IMG/VR virus record: IMGVR_UViG_3300015360_000112
Span: 1 to 35,301 of that record
Origin: a virus
Strand: one strand, 5' to 3'
DNA length: 35,301 nt
Shown here: positions 11,999 to 21,055 of the stretch, piece after piece
Position numbering within the stretch: the first letter of the stretch is position 1
Layout: every line of letters starts with the position of its first letter
Notes under the pieces: model-generated
Seen by the model: the letters and a program-made list of their open reading frames with translations, nothing else
Databases searched by the model: none
Told to the model about the DNA's origin: nothing
Made by a program: the position numbers and the translations under genes

Positions 11999-12222
11999 GC
12001 GGTTATGAGAGATTCTAAAACTTCAGTATTAACGATAAGCGCGGTTGGACATACAGTACAGGCAACTTCCATATCGGAGAGCTTTTTCCAAATATGATTC
12101 TTACACATAGTCGTTCCACGTTCTTTAATATCGGAATGACTGACACTAAAAACAGTTTGATTTCCACCGGTTTCTAAAATTCTTTGCTGTTCTTCTTGTT
12201 CCTTCCGCTCTTTCCAGTCCAT
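11995..12222 (-). CDS. Small Cys-containing hypothetical protein, 75 aa
   Basis: Starts MDWKERKEQEEQQRILETGG; a charged N-terminal helix, then MCKNHIWKKLSDMEVACTVC, where C..H and C..C could bind zinc, and a hydrophobic C-terminus (PTALIVNTEVLESLI). A start at the internal Met before CKNH would give the compact 37-residue core. It is the only minus-strand gene between the divergent plus-strand pair and promoter 11970-11998. No family name can be given. Confidence 0.65.
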   Translation of the reverse strand: MDWKERKEQEEQQRILETGGNQTVFSVSHSDIKERGTTMCKNHIWKKLSDMEVACTVCPTALIVNTEVLESLITA

Positions 12223-12243
12223 AGGGTTTGATTTGACTAATTA

Positions 12244-12272
12244 TTGTTTTGGTGGTACAGCTAAGGTATTAC
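12244..12272 (+). promoter_or_regulatory. Candidate promoter for the plus-strand pair
   Basis: Plus strand, -35 TTGTTT (12244-12249), 17-nt spacer, -10 TATTAC (12267-12272), 13 nt before the ATG at 12286. A second -35-like TTGACT at 12233-12238 lies nearby but has only a poor -10. The match is moderate. Confidence 0.4.
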
Positions 12273-12285
12273 TTAATTCAAATTT

Positions 12286-12570
12286 ATGAAAAATAGATTA
12301 CTTTACTTGTTACAGTACCCAGGAGCCTTCATAGCCTCTTTTCTTTTGATGTTCTACTTCTACTACATCTATGAAAACTTCTCTGATGCTGGTAACACCT
12401 TTGTTCCAGAGGACTTTTTACTGTATGTCTTGGTGTATTTTTTTCATCTAGCAATTATTTATGGGTTGATATTCTTTTTGTATAAGACTGCTCGTAAAGA
12501 TAAGTGGCTCCTGTTAGCTGTTCTCGTTTCTATCCCTTTGACTTTTTTACAAGTGTTTATCTTGTCTTAA
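12286..12570 (+). CDS. Polytopic membrane protein, 94 aa
   Basis: One of only two plus-strand genes. It starts MKNRLLYLLQYPGAFIASFL and has about three membrane spans (residues 10-28, 43-64, 73-92) with an acidic loop (ENFSDAGNTFVPED) and a positive TARKDK loop. No family recognised. With the following gene it forms a divergent unit facing away from the early operon and converging on the late operon, the position of moron or exclusion genes in many phages. Confidence 0.7.
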   Translation: MKNRLLYLLQYPGAFIASFLLMFYFYYIYENFSDAGNTFVPEDFLLYVLVYFFHLAIIYGLIFFLYKTARKDKWLLLAVLVSIPLTFLQVFILS

Positions 12571-12571
12571 T

Positions 12572-12769
12572 ATGAACTGGTTACAAAAAACCGAGGTAGC
12601 GGTCATAAAATTTCTCAAACTTTTTTTTAATGCTTTGGGAACTATTCTTGGTGTAATAATTTACATAATCATCGCAGTTATTATTCTTTGTTATTTGGGT
12701 ATTATTCCTACTGGTGAACCATCTGCTGATTGGTACGAAGAAAGCCAACGTGATCCATTTGCTACCTAG
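12572..12769 (+). CDS. Single-span membrane protein, 65 aa
   Basis: Starts MNWLQKTEVAVIKFLKLFFN; an amphipathic or hydrophobic N-terminus, a long span (about 24-45, GVIIYIIIAVIILCYLGII) and an acidic C-terminal tail ending RDPFAT. The ATG follows the 94-residue gene's stop by 1 nt. Its 3' end overlaps the late gene's 3' end by 8 nt on the other strand, with no terminator between the convergent units. Function unknown. Confidence 0.7.
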   Translation: MNWLQKTEVAVIKFLKLFFNALGTILGVIIYIIIAVIILCYLGIIPTGEPSADWYEESQRDPFAT

Positions 12770-15700
12770 TGTAGAAAGGTTGTAAACGCATCTCCGTCTT
12801 CATCTGTTCGATTTCATAAAGCAATTTCTTATCTTTTTCTGACATTTGTTCAGTGTTGGTTTCTTTTAATGCATCACTAACTGCACTCTTAGCGTACGAA
12901 GGGTCTAGTTGTATCGCCTCCTGGATGAGTTCGTTTTTTCCAGACTTAATGCCTTCACGAATCATCTCTCTCATTTTTTTACGAACATCATCTCTTTGAA
13001 ATTCTGCTTGTTTGTTTTCGTATCTGTCTTTGAGGTACTGATCTCCCATTAGGTTGTACTGGTCAAGCACTTTACTTTTCTTTCCATCTCGTTCTTGTTG
13101 GAACTGTTCCATTTCAAGAATGATTTGCTTCACCCGATCAGGATTTTTAAACTTTTGTGCTTGATCAAGCGCACGGGTATATTCTCCCATTCGGTCTTCT
13201 GTATCAGCGTCATAATACTTTTTTGAGTTTTCTGGGTCGTAGGTGGATGCTTTTCCAATGATAAAATCCTTGAACCTCGCTGACTCTGGTGCGTCAGGAG
13301 AGTGTTTTGCTCCTCTATTCTCGGAACCACCAGGAACCATAGAAGGTATATCTTTCCCTCCGAAGATAAGACCAGGATTCCATTTATCTATTTCATTTAA
13401 GACACGGATTCCTTTGAGTACGTTCGCCATCTTTCCACTCATATCAACACCAAGAAAAGACTTCATCTCTCCAGGGTATTTCTCTACTTTTCCCTGTTCT
13501 CCTAGAGAGTTGCTAAAAAAAGACTCATTCCGTATCAGTTCTTTTGGTACATTCAATTTGTCGTTAGAGACGTTTCTTAAAATTTTATCAATAGGAACCA
13601 AAGCCATTTGAGAAACAGAAGCTATTGGAGTAATTTGCCTGATTATTTCTTTAGGTGCTTGTGAAAGGAATTGAAAAGCCGAAGCCGCAGGGAGCCACTG
13701 TCCAAGCATCAAATACGAAGTCGTACCATCAGAGTTCGTCCGTAAACGCATTGGGGAGTTCTCTTTAACATAATCACCTAGATACTTTTCTTCTGGTCGC
13801 TCTACTTGACCCTCAATGTTTCTCTGTAAAGTTGCAGCGTTAGAGAACTTGCCAGGGTTGTTAACAAACGATTGAATTTGTAGTGGAAGGTTTTTACGCG
13901 TCCATGTGTAGAATGGCATTACCCTTTTGAGAAGGTTTTGCTCTGTGAAGGTTAGATCGCCATAATCAAACAGGTACTTTTTTACTGATTCAGCCGCTTG
14001 TTTTGGGCCATATCCCTCCCCTATTTTCTGTAAGTAGTGAGCGATTTTTGCGTTGTCTTCGATAGCCGAGCCGACAGCACGGTTTCCTTTGTAGAGTCCG
14101 AAGTTTTGCGAGAATACAGCTGGTAACGGAAGCTTGTGTCCGCCGAGAGTTCCAAGCCACTTTGCCCCACCGAGTTCATCGGCGATCGTTTGTGTAATGT
14201 CTCCCCCATATTGCCCCGTTCCTATAACTCCATTCTTCTTCATGTCCTCCACTAAAATACTCTCAGCTTTTGAAAGTTTACCAGTGGCTATTTTTCTTTG
14301 TAGTCCCCCTGCTTTTGAGTACGCAGTTGGTGAAACACCTGCTAAAAAGTTGTTCCACAAGTTTCCTGCTTCGTTTCGAATATGATAAGAAGGAGCTACT
14401 AAAACTTGAGCTTTCCAAATGTTTTGGATGTTATCGAATATACCTATTGCCTTAGCAACAGTCTCATGGTTTGTTATTTTCTGGTATGTCTCCTCAGCCA
14501 GTTCTTTAGCTGTACCAGTTAATCCTTCGGTTACTCTTAGATATTCGACACCAGCTTCTTTCTTACCGGTAGAGATACCCATTCTAGCTACTACAGTTGG
14601 GAGGTCTTCTTTGAAGATAGGTGTCTTCCCCTCTGCCTTCATAAAGTCGTTAATCTCCTTTGCAGTGGCTTGCGTGACATTGACTGGCTTTTTCCCTTTG
14701 AGGTACTGTCCAGTTTTTCCGCTATAAGTAATTCCGCTATCAGACATATTTACTACTTTCCCGTCTGCTTTTACCCATTCTCTCCGAATATCTTGCGGAG
14801 TTTGAGTTGAGAAAATCCTTCCACCCTGTAGAGATTTTTTACGAGAAGCTTCGGCCACTTCTTTGGTAGCGACATGAGCCATTCCGTAATCTTCAAGAGT
14901 TGAACCTCCAAGGGCTTGCCATGAACTTTCGTTTTCAGCCTTAAAAGCCATGCCTTCGTCAAATACCTGCTCGAGTCCTTTAGGGGCAATGGTTTTGTCC
15001 CCCTTTTCAATGGCGTGAAGTATCTGAGAGCGGTCAATTTCTGTAGCTTTATTTTTACGCAGTGTTTGTTCAAGATTTTTCGCAAACTGGATTGCTTTGT
15101 CCTTCGTGTAGTTTTCTGTATTTTTAGCGGCTGTCCTAGCTTCAGAAAGTATTTTAAACTCTTTCCTTGAAACGTCAGCAGGTCGAATACCAGTAGATAC
15201 TTTAGAACCTAGATTGGCTAATACTTTTCCAGCTCCAGTTCCTCTTATGAGATCATTAGTCTTACTTGCTCCTGCCAAAACACGATTCCCTACACTCGGA
15301 AGAATGTTGGTTTTCCCAATTTGAAGCAAGGCTCGTTGTCCTTTAGTTGCCTGCTCTCCAGCAGAAAGTGCCATTTTACCAGTCTTGGTAGCTTGAAGCC
15401 CTTTAGCGGTCAGCCCTAAGATTTTAACTTTGTTGAGAGGATCAAGGATTAAGTCTCCTCCTACTCCAGTCATCAAAGCCATTTCTCTTCCAGCTTTACT
15501 TACTAATGTATCTCCCTTGAATTGAGTACCTGCAAATTCCGCTGATATGTCAATCGGACTTCTTCTAGTATTCCCCTGCCATGAATCTTTCTGGTGTCCA
15601 GCAAAGTCAATGCCGAGTTTCTTTTTGTAATCTCCGAATTCAGTTGGTTTTACTTTATTCAGGATAGGATAGAGAGCAGTCTTAATAGAGTCTTCGGCAA

Positions 15701-15911
15701 GATTTGTAGCAGAAGATATTGGTTTAGCAAGGTTCCTTATTATTCCATTCCAAAGCCCTGGAGATTTGGCTTTTGGTGTTGGCTTATTATCAAGGTAGAC
15801 TCTCGTTTTTTGCGGTTTCTGTACTTGGGGTGTGTCTAAGTAGACTCTTGTTTTTTGAGCCTGCTTTACAGGAGCTTGTCTTACTTGAGTGTCGAGGTAT
15901 ACTCTGGCCAT
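12762..15911 (-). CDS. Large internal virion protein (LPD38-like)
   Basis: A 1049-residue protein, last gene of the late operon, in the position where podoviruses encode ejected internal proteins. The stretch YLFDYGDLTFTEQNLLKRVM followed by PFYTWTRKNLPLQ (about residues 640-680) matches the large-polyvalent-protein domain LPD38 found in phage injected proteins; SYHIRNEAGNLWNNFLAGV before it is also typical. The N-terminus carries three RVYLD repeats (residues 3-8, 22-27, 36-41), possibly a packaging tag. The C-terminal 150 residues are charged and helical. No catalytic domain is evident. Confidence 0.78.
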   Translation of the reverse strand: MARVYLDTQVRQAPVKQAQKTRVYLDTPQVQKPQKTRVYLDNKPTPKAKSPGLWNGIIRNLAKPISSATNLAEDSIKTALYPILNKVKPTEFGDYKKKLGIDFAGHQKDSWQGNTRRSPIDISAEFAGTQFKGDTLVSKAGREMALMTGVGGDLILDPLNKVKILGLTAKGLQATKTGKMALSAGEQATKGQRALLQIGKTNILPSVGNRVLAGASKTNDLIRGTGAGKVLANLGSKVSTGIRPADVSRKEFKILSEARTAAKNTENYTKDKAIQFAKNLEQTLRKNKATEIDRSQILHAIEKGDKTIAPKGLEQVFDEGMAFKAENESSWQALGGSTLEDYGMAHVATKEVAEASRKKSLQGGRIFSTQTPQDIRREWVKADGKVVNMSDSGITYSGKTGQYLKGKKPVNVTQATAKEINDFMKAEGKTPIFKEDLPTVVARMGISTGKKEAGVEYLRVTEGLTGTAKELAEETYQKITNHETVAKAIGIFDNIQNIWKAQVLVAPSYHIRNEAGNLWNNFLAGVSPTAYSKAGGLQRKIATGKLSKAESILVEDMKKNGVIGTGQYGGDITQTIADELGGAKWLGTLGGHKLPLPAVFSQNFGLYKGNRAVGSAIEDNAKIAHYLQKIGEGYGPKQAAESVKKYLFDYGDLTFTEQNLLKRVMPFYTWTRKNLPLQIQSFVNNPGKFSNAATLQRNIEGQVERPEEKYLGDYVKENSPMRLRTNSDGTTSYLMLGQWLPAASAFQFLSQAPKEIIRQITPIASVSQMALVPIDKILRNVSNDKLNVPKELIRNESFFSNSLGEQGKVEKYPGEMKSFLGVDMSGKMANVLKGIRVLNEIDKWNPGLIFGGKDIPSMVPGGSENRGAKHSPDAPESARFKDFIIGKASTYDPENSKKYYDADTEDRMGEYTRALDQAQKFKNPDRVKQIILEMEQFQQERDGKKSKVLDQYNLMGDQYLKDRYENKQAEFQRDDVRKKMREMIREGIKSGKNELIQEAIQLDPSYAKSAVSDALKETNTEQMSEKDKKLLYEIEQMKTEMRLQPFYTR

Positions 15912-15916
15912 TTTGT

Positions 15917-17629
15917 TTATCGTTCAATATAAGGTCGTCCGTTTTCGTCATACTGCACTTGCTGTCCTCCAGAATTTCTGCCTGACTCAAACGCAGCTTC
16001 ATAAGGGTCATAACTAGCTTTCAGCCCAGACGCTGTAAACTGCTTACCTGTATTGAAGTCCATGTAGACAGGCTCTCCCTTATTATTGACACCTATTTGT
16101 TTAGAAGCGTCTCTATACGTTTTCCCCCCCCCTCCTTTGGCGGGTTTGTTAAACTCAGCCATTTTATAGTCTCTATCCCACTGTGTGTTGGCTTGATCTT
16201 GCATCATTTTTGAAAGACGTTCTTGAGCCTGTTGTTTTTGAGAGCGAACACTATTTACAGCGTCAGTTCGTTTACTTTGTAGACCACCTACTTTTTCCTG
16301 TTTGTCTAAGAGAAGTTTTCGTACAAGGTCAGCTAGTTGAGTTTGAGAATCTCTTTGTTGTCCTGCTAATAACTGCGCTCGTTGTTCTGAATCCCCAGTG
16401 TTGTTGGCGTTCATTACAGAAGCAAGTTGAGTGTTGTTGTTCAACAACTGTTTGTTGATTTCATCACTTCCTTGTCGTTGGTATTCGTCGTAAGTAGGGT
16501 CAAGAGCTTTGATAAGGTCTTCAAACTGATTACGGATAGATTTTTCTTGACTACCGAAGCCTTGAAGAGACTTTCGCATCTCCTTTATGTATGGGTCGTT
16601 TCCACCATCACTGACCAAAGCACCATTACCAAACTTTCCAGAGCCACGTCCTGAACGGTTAGCCTGTGTACCACCTGGGTACTGAACGCTTCCGTCTTGT
16701 GGAAATTGGTCTTGATTTGATCGGTCTTCTTGTTCTGTTGCTTGGTCGAGATAAGATGGAGGATTGTCGTATAAGTCTTGGGTGTAACTTTCAGTATCCA
16801 TTCGATTGCTATCATCATTTGATGAATCACCTGTTGGACTCGAATTTTTTTTCTTGAAGATACTTGATGAAGCCCCAGAGAGACCATCATCCATACCGTC
16901 ATTATTATTTCCATCAAATGGATTAGACGTCTTTGGTGTTTGGGGAAACCCTAAACCTTGTCCTGCTAATTCGATTATATTTTTTTCAGCATAGTTGTAG
17001 GGATCATTTTCAGCTTGTGCAGAGGGTATTCTTAAATAGTCATCTATACCTAAGGCAGATGAAATATCAACTCCAGATAGACCCATCTTGTTTTTAAGTG
17101 CTTCAGAAATTGAGCCACCTGTTCCAAATGGATTATTAGCAATTTGAGCTAGACGACCTAAACCTGTTTGCTTTTGTCCTCCGATGCCACCTCGTTGTCG
17201 AAGCCCATCGCTATACAATGCAGCGTCAATATCTACTTTTTGTCCTGTACCAAATGTAATGCCCTCTGCTCCTGAAAGTCCCGATTGAGCTTTTGAAGCC
17301 ATAGCCCGGTTAGACGAGTTATTTCGAGATATAGATCTTGCTTTATCTCCTGCGTCAGAAGCGGCACTTTTTTTAGCTGCTGAATTACTAGGAAGACCAC
17401 TGTATATTTTTTGAGTATACCCCTCCGTATCCATTCGATTGTTATTCGGAGCGTTCCCTGCTTTGGTGTTGTAGGCTAAGGCAGAAGCGGCTCCTTTTCT
17501 GAAAGCTGCTGCGGAATCGAAGCCACCTCGAGAAGTTGGTTGCTTCCTTACTGTTGGCTTAAAAGTCTTCACTTTTGATTGAGAAGCTAGTTCTCTCTTA
17601 CTTACTCCTTTTGGTCTTTTTGTTGACAT
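15917..17629 (-). CDS. Virion-associated protein, Gln/Asn/Ser-rich, 570 aa
   Basis: Starts MSTKRPKGVSKRELASQSKV; the frame is open to 17695 but 17629 has the AACAATATG context shared with two other starts. The first 340 residues are low-complexity and Gly/Ser/Asn-rich and contain a repeated motif (NRMDTEGYTQKIY, later NRMDTESYTQDLY). Residues about 355-500 are helical and Gln-rich, probably coiled coil. A run of nine G encodes GGG within KGGGGK near the C-terminus. Its place between the tail genes and the large internal protein suggests a second internal or ejected protein. Confidence 0.68.
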   Translation of the reverse strand: MSTKRPKGVSKRELASQSKVKTFKPTVRKQPTSRGGFDSAAAFRKGAASALAYNTKAGNAPNNNRMDTEGYTQKIYSGLPSNSAAKKSAASDAGDKARSISRNNSSNRAMASKAQSGLSGAEGITFGTGQKVDIDAALYSDGLRQRGGIGGQKQTGLGRLAQIANNPFGTGGSISEALKNKMGLSGVDISSALGIDDYLRIPSAQAENDPYNYAEKNIIELAGQGLGFPQTPKTSNPFDGNNNDGMDDGLSGASSSIFKKKNSSPTGDSSNDDSNRMDTESYTQDLYDNPPSYLDQATEQEDRSNQDQFPQDGSVQYPGGTQANRSGRGSGKFGNGALVSDGGNDPYIKEMRKSLQGFGSQEKSIRNQFEDLIKALDPTYDEYQRQGSDEINKQLLNNNTQLASVMNANNTGDSEQRAQLLAGQQRDSQTQLADLVRKLLLDKQEKVGGLQSKRTDAVNSVRSQKQQAQERLSKMMQDQANTQWDRDYKMAEFNKPAKGGGGKTYRDASKQIGVNNKGEPVYMDFNTGKQFTASGLKASYDPYEAAFESGRNSGGQQVQYDENGRPYIER

Positions 17630-17637
17630 ATTGTTTT

Positions 17638-18798
17638 TTAAATTTCTATAGTTAACCCGTTGAAACCGATGTTTTTCGTGCCAGAGCCAGTCCACGCTAC
17701 TCCTAACCCACTCTTCTGATAAGTCAGTGTCCCTGTGGTATCTAAATCTAGTCGGGGAGTATCTCCCTGATTTGACCCGTTATCAACTCCCCATCCGTAA
17801 TTAACACGGGTGTCTCCTCCTGCAACAGTTGGCAAAAATGGAATTGTAAATTTGTTAGTTGTAGCATTTGAAGTTCCAGATATTTGATTGTATTGGTATA
17901 GTCGGAGTTGATTTCCAACGACTCGGTATCGGTATGTCCCAGTAGGAGCAACACTGTATCCTGTCCAAGTAGTAACCCACTCTAGTAAACGGGTTTCGTA
18001 AATCGGTCTTTGAATCAGGTTGATAGCTGTAAAGGTAGGTACAGACCATGTGAAAGCTGCGGTAGCTGATAACGTGGCCGCAAACCTACCTACTAACTCA
18101 TAATTATCTGTCGAAGCTGCATTAGTGATAGTCGAGATTGCAGCATACTTCGCTAGATTCGCGGTCGTTGAAAAATCCCCATAAGAAGTGGCGTAAGGGA
18201 TTCGAGCAAAACCAATGACTACTCCGTCCGTGGCGTTATAACCGAGATAAGCGAAGTAATCCACTTCTTTGGTAGCGAGTTCAGCCGAGCCAGAGTTGAA
18301 CCAGTTTGTTGCGGCGTTTTTTGTTACAGAAAGTGCTGCTGTTATTGTACGGACAGTGTCTCCGATACGCACATACACTGGGTTGGTGGCAGAGGGGTCT
18401 GTTCCTGCCAGAGTTTTGATAGCTACAGTGAGGTTGCTAGAAGTTACAGAAGGAACTATTTTCCCGTTAATTAAGAATCCTTGCGGAGCGTTGAGAGCTA
18501 GTACGTTATCTGTTCCTGGCGTTACTACAAAAGTGTCTATTTCTGCTGCCGGTAAGATATTTCGTACTTCTTCGGCAGTTGTGTGGGCGTAAGTAGTAGC
18601 CGCGTGGTTAATATGGGTAGCGGTTTTACTCGTTACATATACGACCTCGTATTTACTGTTTAAGTTTGTCGCGTCTAAAGCAATGTAAAAAGGAGCTGCT
18701 ATCGACGGAATAGAGTTTAGAGGCGTGGTTGTTACTCCTGAAGTCTGGTTAGAAGTCAGGTTTGTAGCAAAGTTATTTTGATGTTTTATTATGGACAT
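17638..18798 (-). CDS. Probable tail fibre/receptor-binding or minor virion protein
   Basis: A 386-residue Thr/Ser/Ala-rich, beta-rich protein starting MSIIKHQNNFATNLTSNQTS. The last 110 residues (WVTTWTGYSVAPTGTYRYRV..., then GWGVDNGSNQGDTPRLDLDT) read like a C-terminal jelly-roll of a phage adhesin. It follows the tail protein gene in the order seen in short-tailed phages. No pectate-lyase or sialidase repeats are visible. Receptor binding is inferred from composition and place only. Confidence 0.6.
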   Translation of the reverse strand: MSIIKHQNNFATNLTSNQTSGVTTTPLNSIPSIAAPFYIALDATNLNSKYEVVYVTSKTATHINHAATTYAHTTAEEVRNILPAAEIDTFVVTPGTDNVLALNAPQGFLINGKIVPSVTSSNLTVAIKTLAGTDPSATNPVYVRIGDTVRTITAALSVTKNAATNWFNSGSAELATKEVDYFAYLGYNATDGVVIGFARIPYATSYGDFSTTANLAKYAAISTITNAASTDNYELVGRFAATLSATAAFTWSVPTFTAINLIQRPIYETRLLEWVTTWTGYSVAPTGTYRYRVVGNQLRLYQYNQISGTSNATTNKFTIPFLPTVAGGDTRVNYGWGVDNGSNQGDTPRLDLDTTGTLTYQKSGLGVAWTGSGTKNIGFNGLTIEI

Positions 18799-18808
18799 AT
18801 TGTTTTAG

Positions 18809-20380
18809 TTATCTAGTTGAAGGTTGGTAAAGGTTGTTAATTTTTTTCCCTATTTGCATTTCTATTGAGTTGAGTTCCCATGACTGGGTGCTAGTGTTAT
18901 CTTCGACCTGTATTTGGATATTTCTGCCTGTTTTATTAACGGGTATCTTTACAAAGTCTCCTCCCCCTGAGTCAGCAAGTTCTAAACTTCCCGAACCGAC
19001 TCCTATCATTTCTACTCCGATGCTTCCCTGTCCTATACCTGCCGATCCCGTGTTCCCAATCGGAACCGTGTTTGTTTTTATCAATTTCCCGTCTACATAG
19101 ACTGAATAAGTAATAGTCCCTGCGGTCTTCGCAAAATAGAGCAAAACATTAAGAAAGTATTTTGATTGAGCGTAGTTTTTAAATGAAAACTTAGGCGACT
19201 TCCAGTTGGTTGTAAAAGATACTCCGTTGTCTGCTTTTAGAGTTTGGTCAAAGTAGTAAATTTTCCCATCAGCAGCCGAAGAGCCAAAGTACAGTTTTGT
19301 GTCTCCGTTAGTGTCTTTGTATTCTGAAAAGCAATTAGCTCCCAAGTCCCATTCCCACCAGCCAAGTCGCTGGCGATCATACACCATGATTGTATCGTTG
19401 GATGTCGCTCCTCCTGACGTATAAGAAAGGTAGTAATGGTTGTCGTGATACAGTCCCACTACGTCGTCAAGGTTATCTTTTTCAATAGTCTTAATTGAGT
19501 TATCAATACGAAGTGAGAGGATATTTGTTCTAATCTGGTCAAGAATGTTTGGTTCATATCCGGTAGCGTAGACACCTTTTTCATTGAACATAAAGTTGTC
19601 GTTTTCCACTGTATCAATCGAAAAGTGAGAATCGCAACCACGCGCCGGGTCAACAAGTTCAAGTGTGATGGTGGCAGCAGTAGTAGTATCTTGAGAGGCT
19701 CTCCATAAAGAACGCTCCTTGACTGGATAAAGGAAATCTTGGTGTTTAAAGAATCCTGAAAGTTTTTGTCCATCATCTTTTGAAACATATACGGAAGTAG
19801 CAAAGGGGTTAGCGGTCGAGTTCGTGAAGTCTCCGAGTTGAGCGTCAGTTCCTGACCGGTAGAGTCGAGCTTCGTTCCCAGCAGTAGTATTACCACCAGT
19901 CCAGAGAGAAGCTTTGTAGTAAATAAGCCACTTACCGATAACTCCGTTCGTTTGGTTTGTGATAGCAGTTCCTGAATACTTCCGTAAAACATCTGTACCA
20001 TTTTGAATAAAGACAAACCCACCTGCTTGGCACATATCTGTCCGAAGGTTAGTAGTCCACACAGCAGCACTGGCTACCGCAGCAGTCAGAGCAGTAGAGG
20101 TTCCTAAAATAGGGTCAACATCGTACAATGTCCCTCCACTCATAGCGAGCAGTTTTCGAGTAGCACCTGCGTAATATGTTCCAAGTCCCACTACAGCAGC
20201 CGAAGTAGGGAGTGTGATTGCGAGTCCAATCCCTGGCCGTTTTGTGACTGAGTTTTTCCCGACACTCCAAACGTCAGTTGCTTCCGCAGCTTCTGTATCG
20301 TTAATCATGGTGTCTCTCGTAAAGGTGTTTACACCCTTGCCGAGATTGTCATATTGTATAAATTCAGCTTTTTTTGGCAT
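18809..20380 (-). CDS. Tail protein, T7 gp12/P22 gp10-like
   Basis: A 523-residue beta-rich protein starting MPKKAEFIQYDNLGKGVNTF, with the typical opening of phage tail stabilisation/tubular proteins (GKGVNTFTRDTMINDTEAAE, SVTKRPGIG). Repeated beta segments (GTLYDVDPI, FVFIQNGTDVLRKY, KDGDTKLYFGS-like) suggest a propeller that plugs the neck. Its start overlaps the adaptor's stop by 1 nt. It would close the connector after DNA packaging. Confidence 0.78.
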   Translation of the reverse strand: MPKKAEFIQYDNLGKGVNTFTRDTMINDTEAAEATDVWSVGKNSVTKRPGIGLAITLPTSAAVVGLGTYYAGATRKLLAMSGGTLYDVDPILGTSTALTAAVASAAVWTTNLRTDMCQAGGFVFIQNGTDVLRKYSGTAITNQTNGVIGKWLIYYKASLWTGGNTTAGNEARLYRSGTDAQLGDFTNSTANPFATSVYVSKDDGQKLSGFFKHQDFLYPVKERSLWRASQDTTTAATITLELVDPARGCDSHFSIDTVENDNFMFNEKGVYATGYEPNILDQIRTNILSLRIDNSIKTIEKDNLDDVVGLYHDNHYYLSYTSGGATSNDTIMVYDRQRLGWWEWDLGANCFSEYKDTNGDTKLYFGSSAADGKIYYFDQTLKADNGVSFTTNWKSPKFSFKNYAQSKYFLNVLLYFAKTAGTITYSVYVDGKLIKTNTVPIGNTGSAGIGQGSIGVEMIGVGSGSLELADSGGGDFVKIPVNKTGRNIQIQVEDNTSTQSWELNSIEMQIGKKINNLYQPSTR

Positions 20381-20976
20381 TATGCGTTCATTTGTGTAGT
20401 AAAGGTAGTTCCTCCATCGTTGATATTTCTTTGGTAAATGATTTCGCTGAGTCTTCGTTCACATTCACCGATTGCTTTGTCCGCGTCTTCTGCTGGGTCA
20501 AATTCAGCCATACGAAGCATGGCGTAGGCACGGGCCACCACAGCTTCTCCGTCTGGAATAACACACTCGTCAGCGTCAGCACTCATATCTGCTGGTCGGT
20601 AGGTGTAGTAGACGGTGAAGGTAGCGTCCGAAGGGGTTTTAAGGTAAAATCTTCCGTCTTGGTCCCCTGTAACCCAGTAATACTGTCCTGAGGCACTTTC
20701 AGAGTCTTCTTTTGAGATAAGAGTCCACTGATTGTCGCCTGAATCCACTACTTGATTGATAAGAATGAAGTCATCTGGAAGAATGACTGACCCTGATACT
20801 GTCGTGAGCGAGGTGCTTTTTGTAAGTTTCAATCTGTCAGCACAGTAATCTTTGGCACGGTTAAGTAGCCGAATCCAATACGCGAGAGTAGTAGAATCAG
20901 TTGGTAAATCGCCAGCATCGTGGCGGTCTGCTATGCTTTGTTTCAGTTGTGCAAGGGTTGTTGGTGTAAATGGCAT
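20380..20976 (-). CDS. Head-tail adaptor protein
   Basis: A 198-residue protein starting MPFTPTTLAQLKQSIADRHD; a helical N-terminus, a central beta part (ILPDDFILINQVVD..., YYWVTGDQDGRFYLKTP, TVYYTYRPADMS) and C-terminal helices (EAVVARAYAMLRMAEFDPAE). This layout is that of podovirus adaptors (gp4/gp11-like), which sit below the portal. The frame is open to 20994, but 20976 gives the family-like start. It is the first gene after conserved element B. Confidence 0.72.
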   Translation of the reverse strand: MPFTPTTLAQLKQSIADRHDAGDLPTDSTTLAYWIRLLNRAKDYCADRLKLTKSTSLTTVSGSVILPDDFILINQVVDSGDNQWTLISKEDSESASGQYYWVTGDQDGRFYLKTPSDATFTVYYTYRPADMSADADECVIPDGEAVVARAYAMLRMAEFDPAEDADKAIGECERRLSEIIYQRNINDGGTTFTTQMNA

Positions 20977-21018
20977 ATTTATTATTTTTTCCAAAGTTTA
21001 TTTAATTTTTGTATTCCA

Positions 21019-21040
21019 GGCTGTAACTCTACAAACAGCC
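21019..21040 (-). other. Hairpin between element B and the adaptor gene
   Basis: A perfect 6-bp stem GGCTGT/ACAGCC with a 10-nt loop, 15 nt beyond element B's T-run and 43 nt before the adaptor ATG. No T-run follows. It may be a processing or ribosome-access structure; the rest of 20977-21055 is A/T-rich with no gene. Confidence 0.4.
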
Positions 21041-21055
21041 CAGAAGACAAGAATC

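Noticed and set aside
18269-18592. Plus-strand frame of about 107 codons
   Set aside because: It is the shadow of the Thr/Ala-rich tail protein; its composition follows from the opposite frame.
19459-20070. 203-codon minus-strand frame inside the tail protein gene
   Set aside because: It overlaps the well-supported tail protein in another frame and has a Leu/Ser-rich, non-protein-like sequence.
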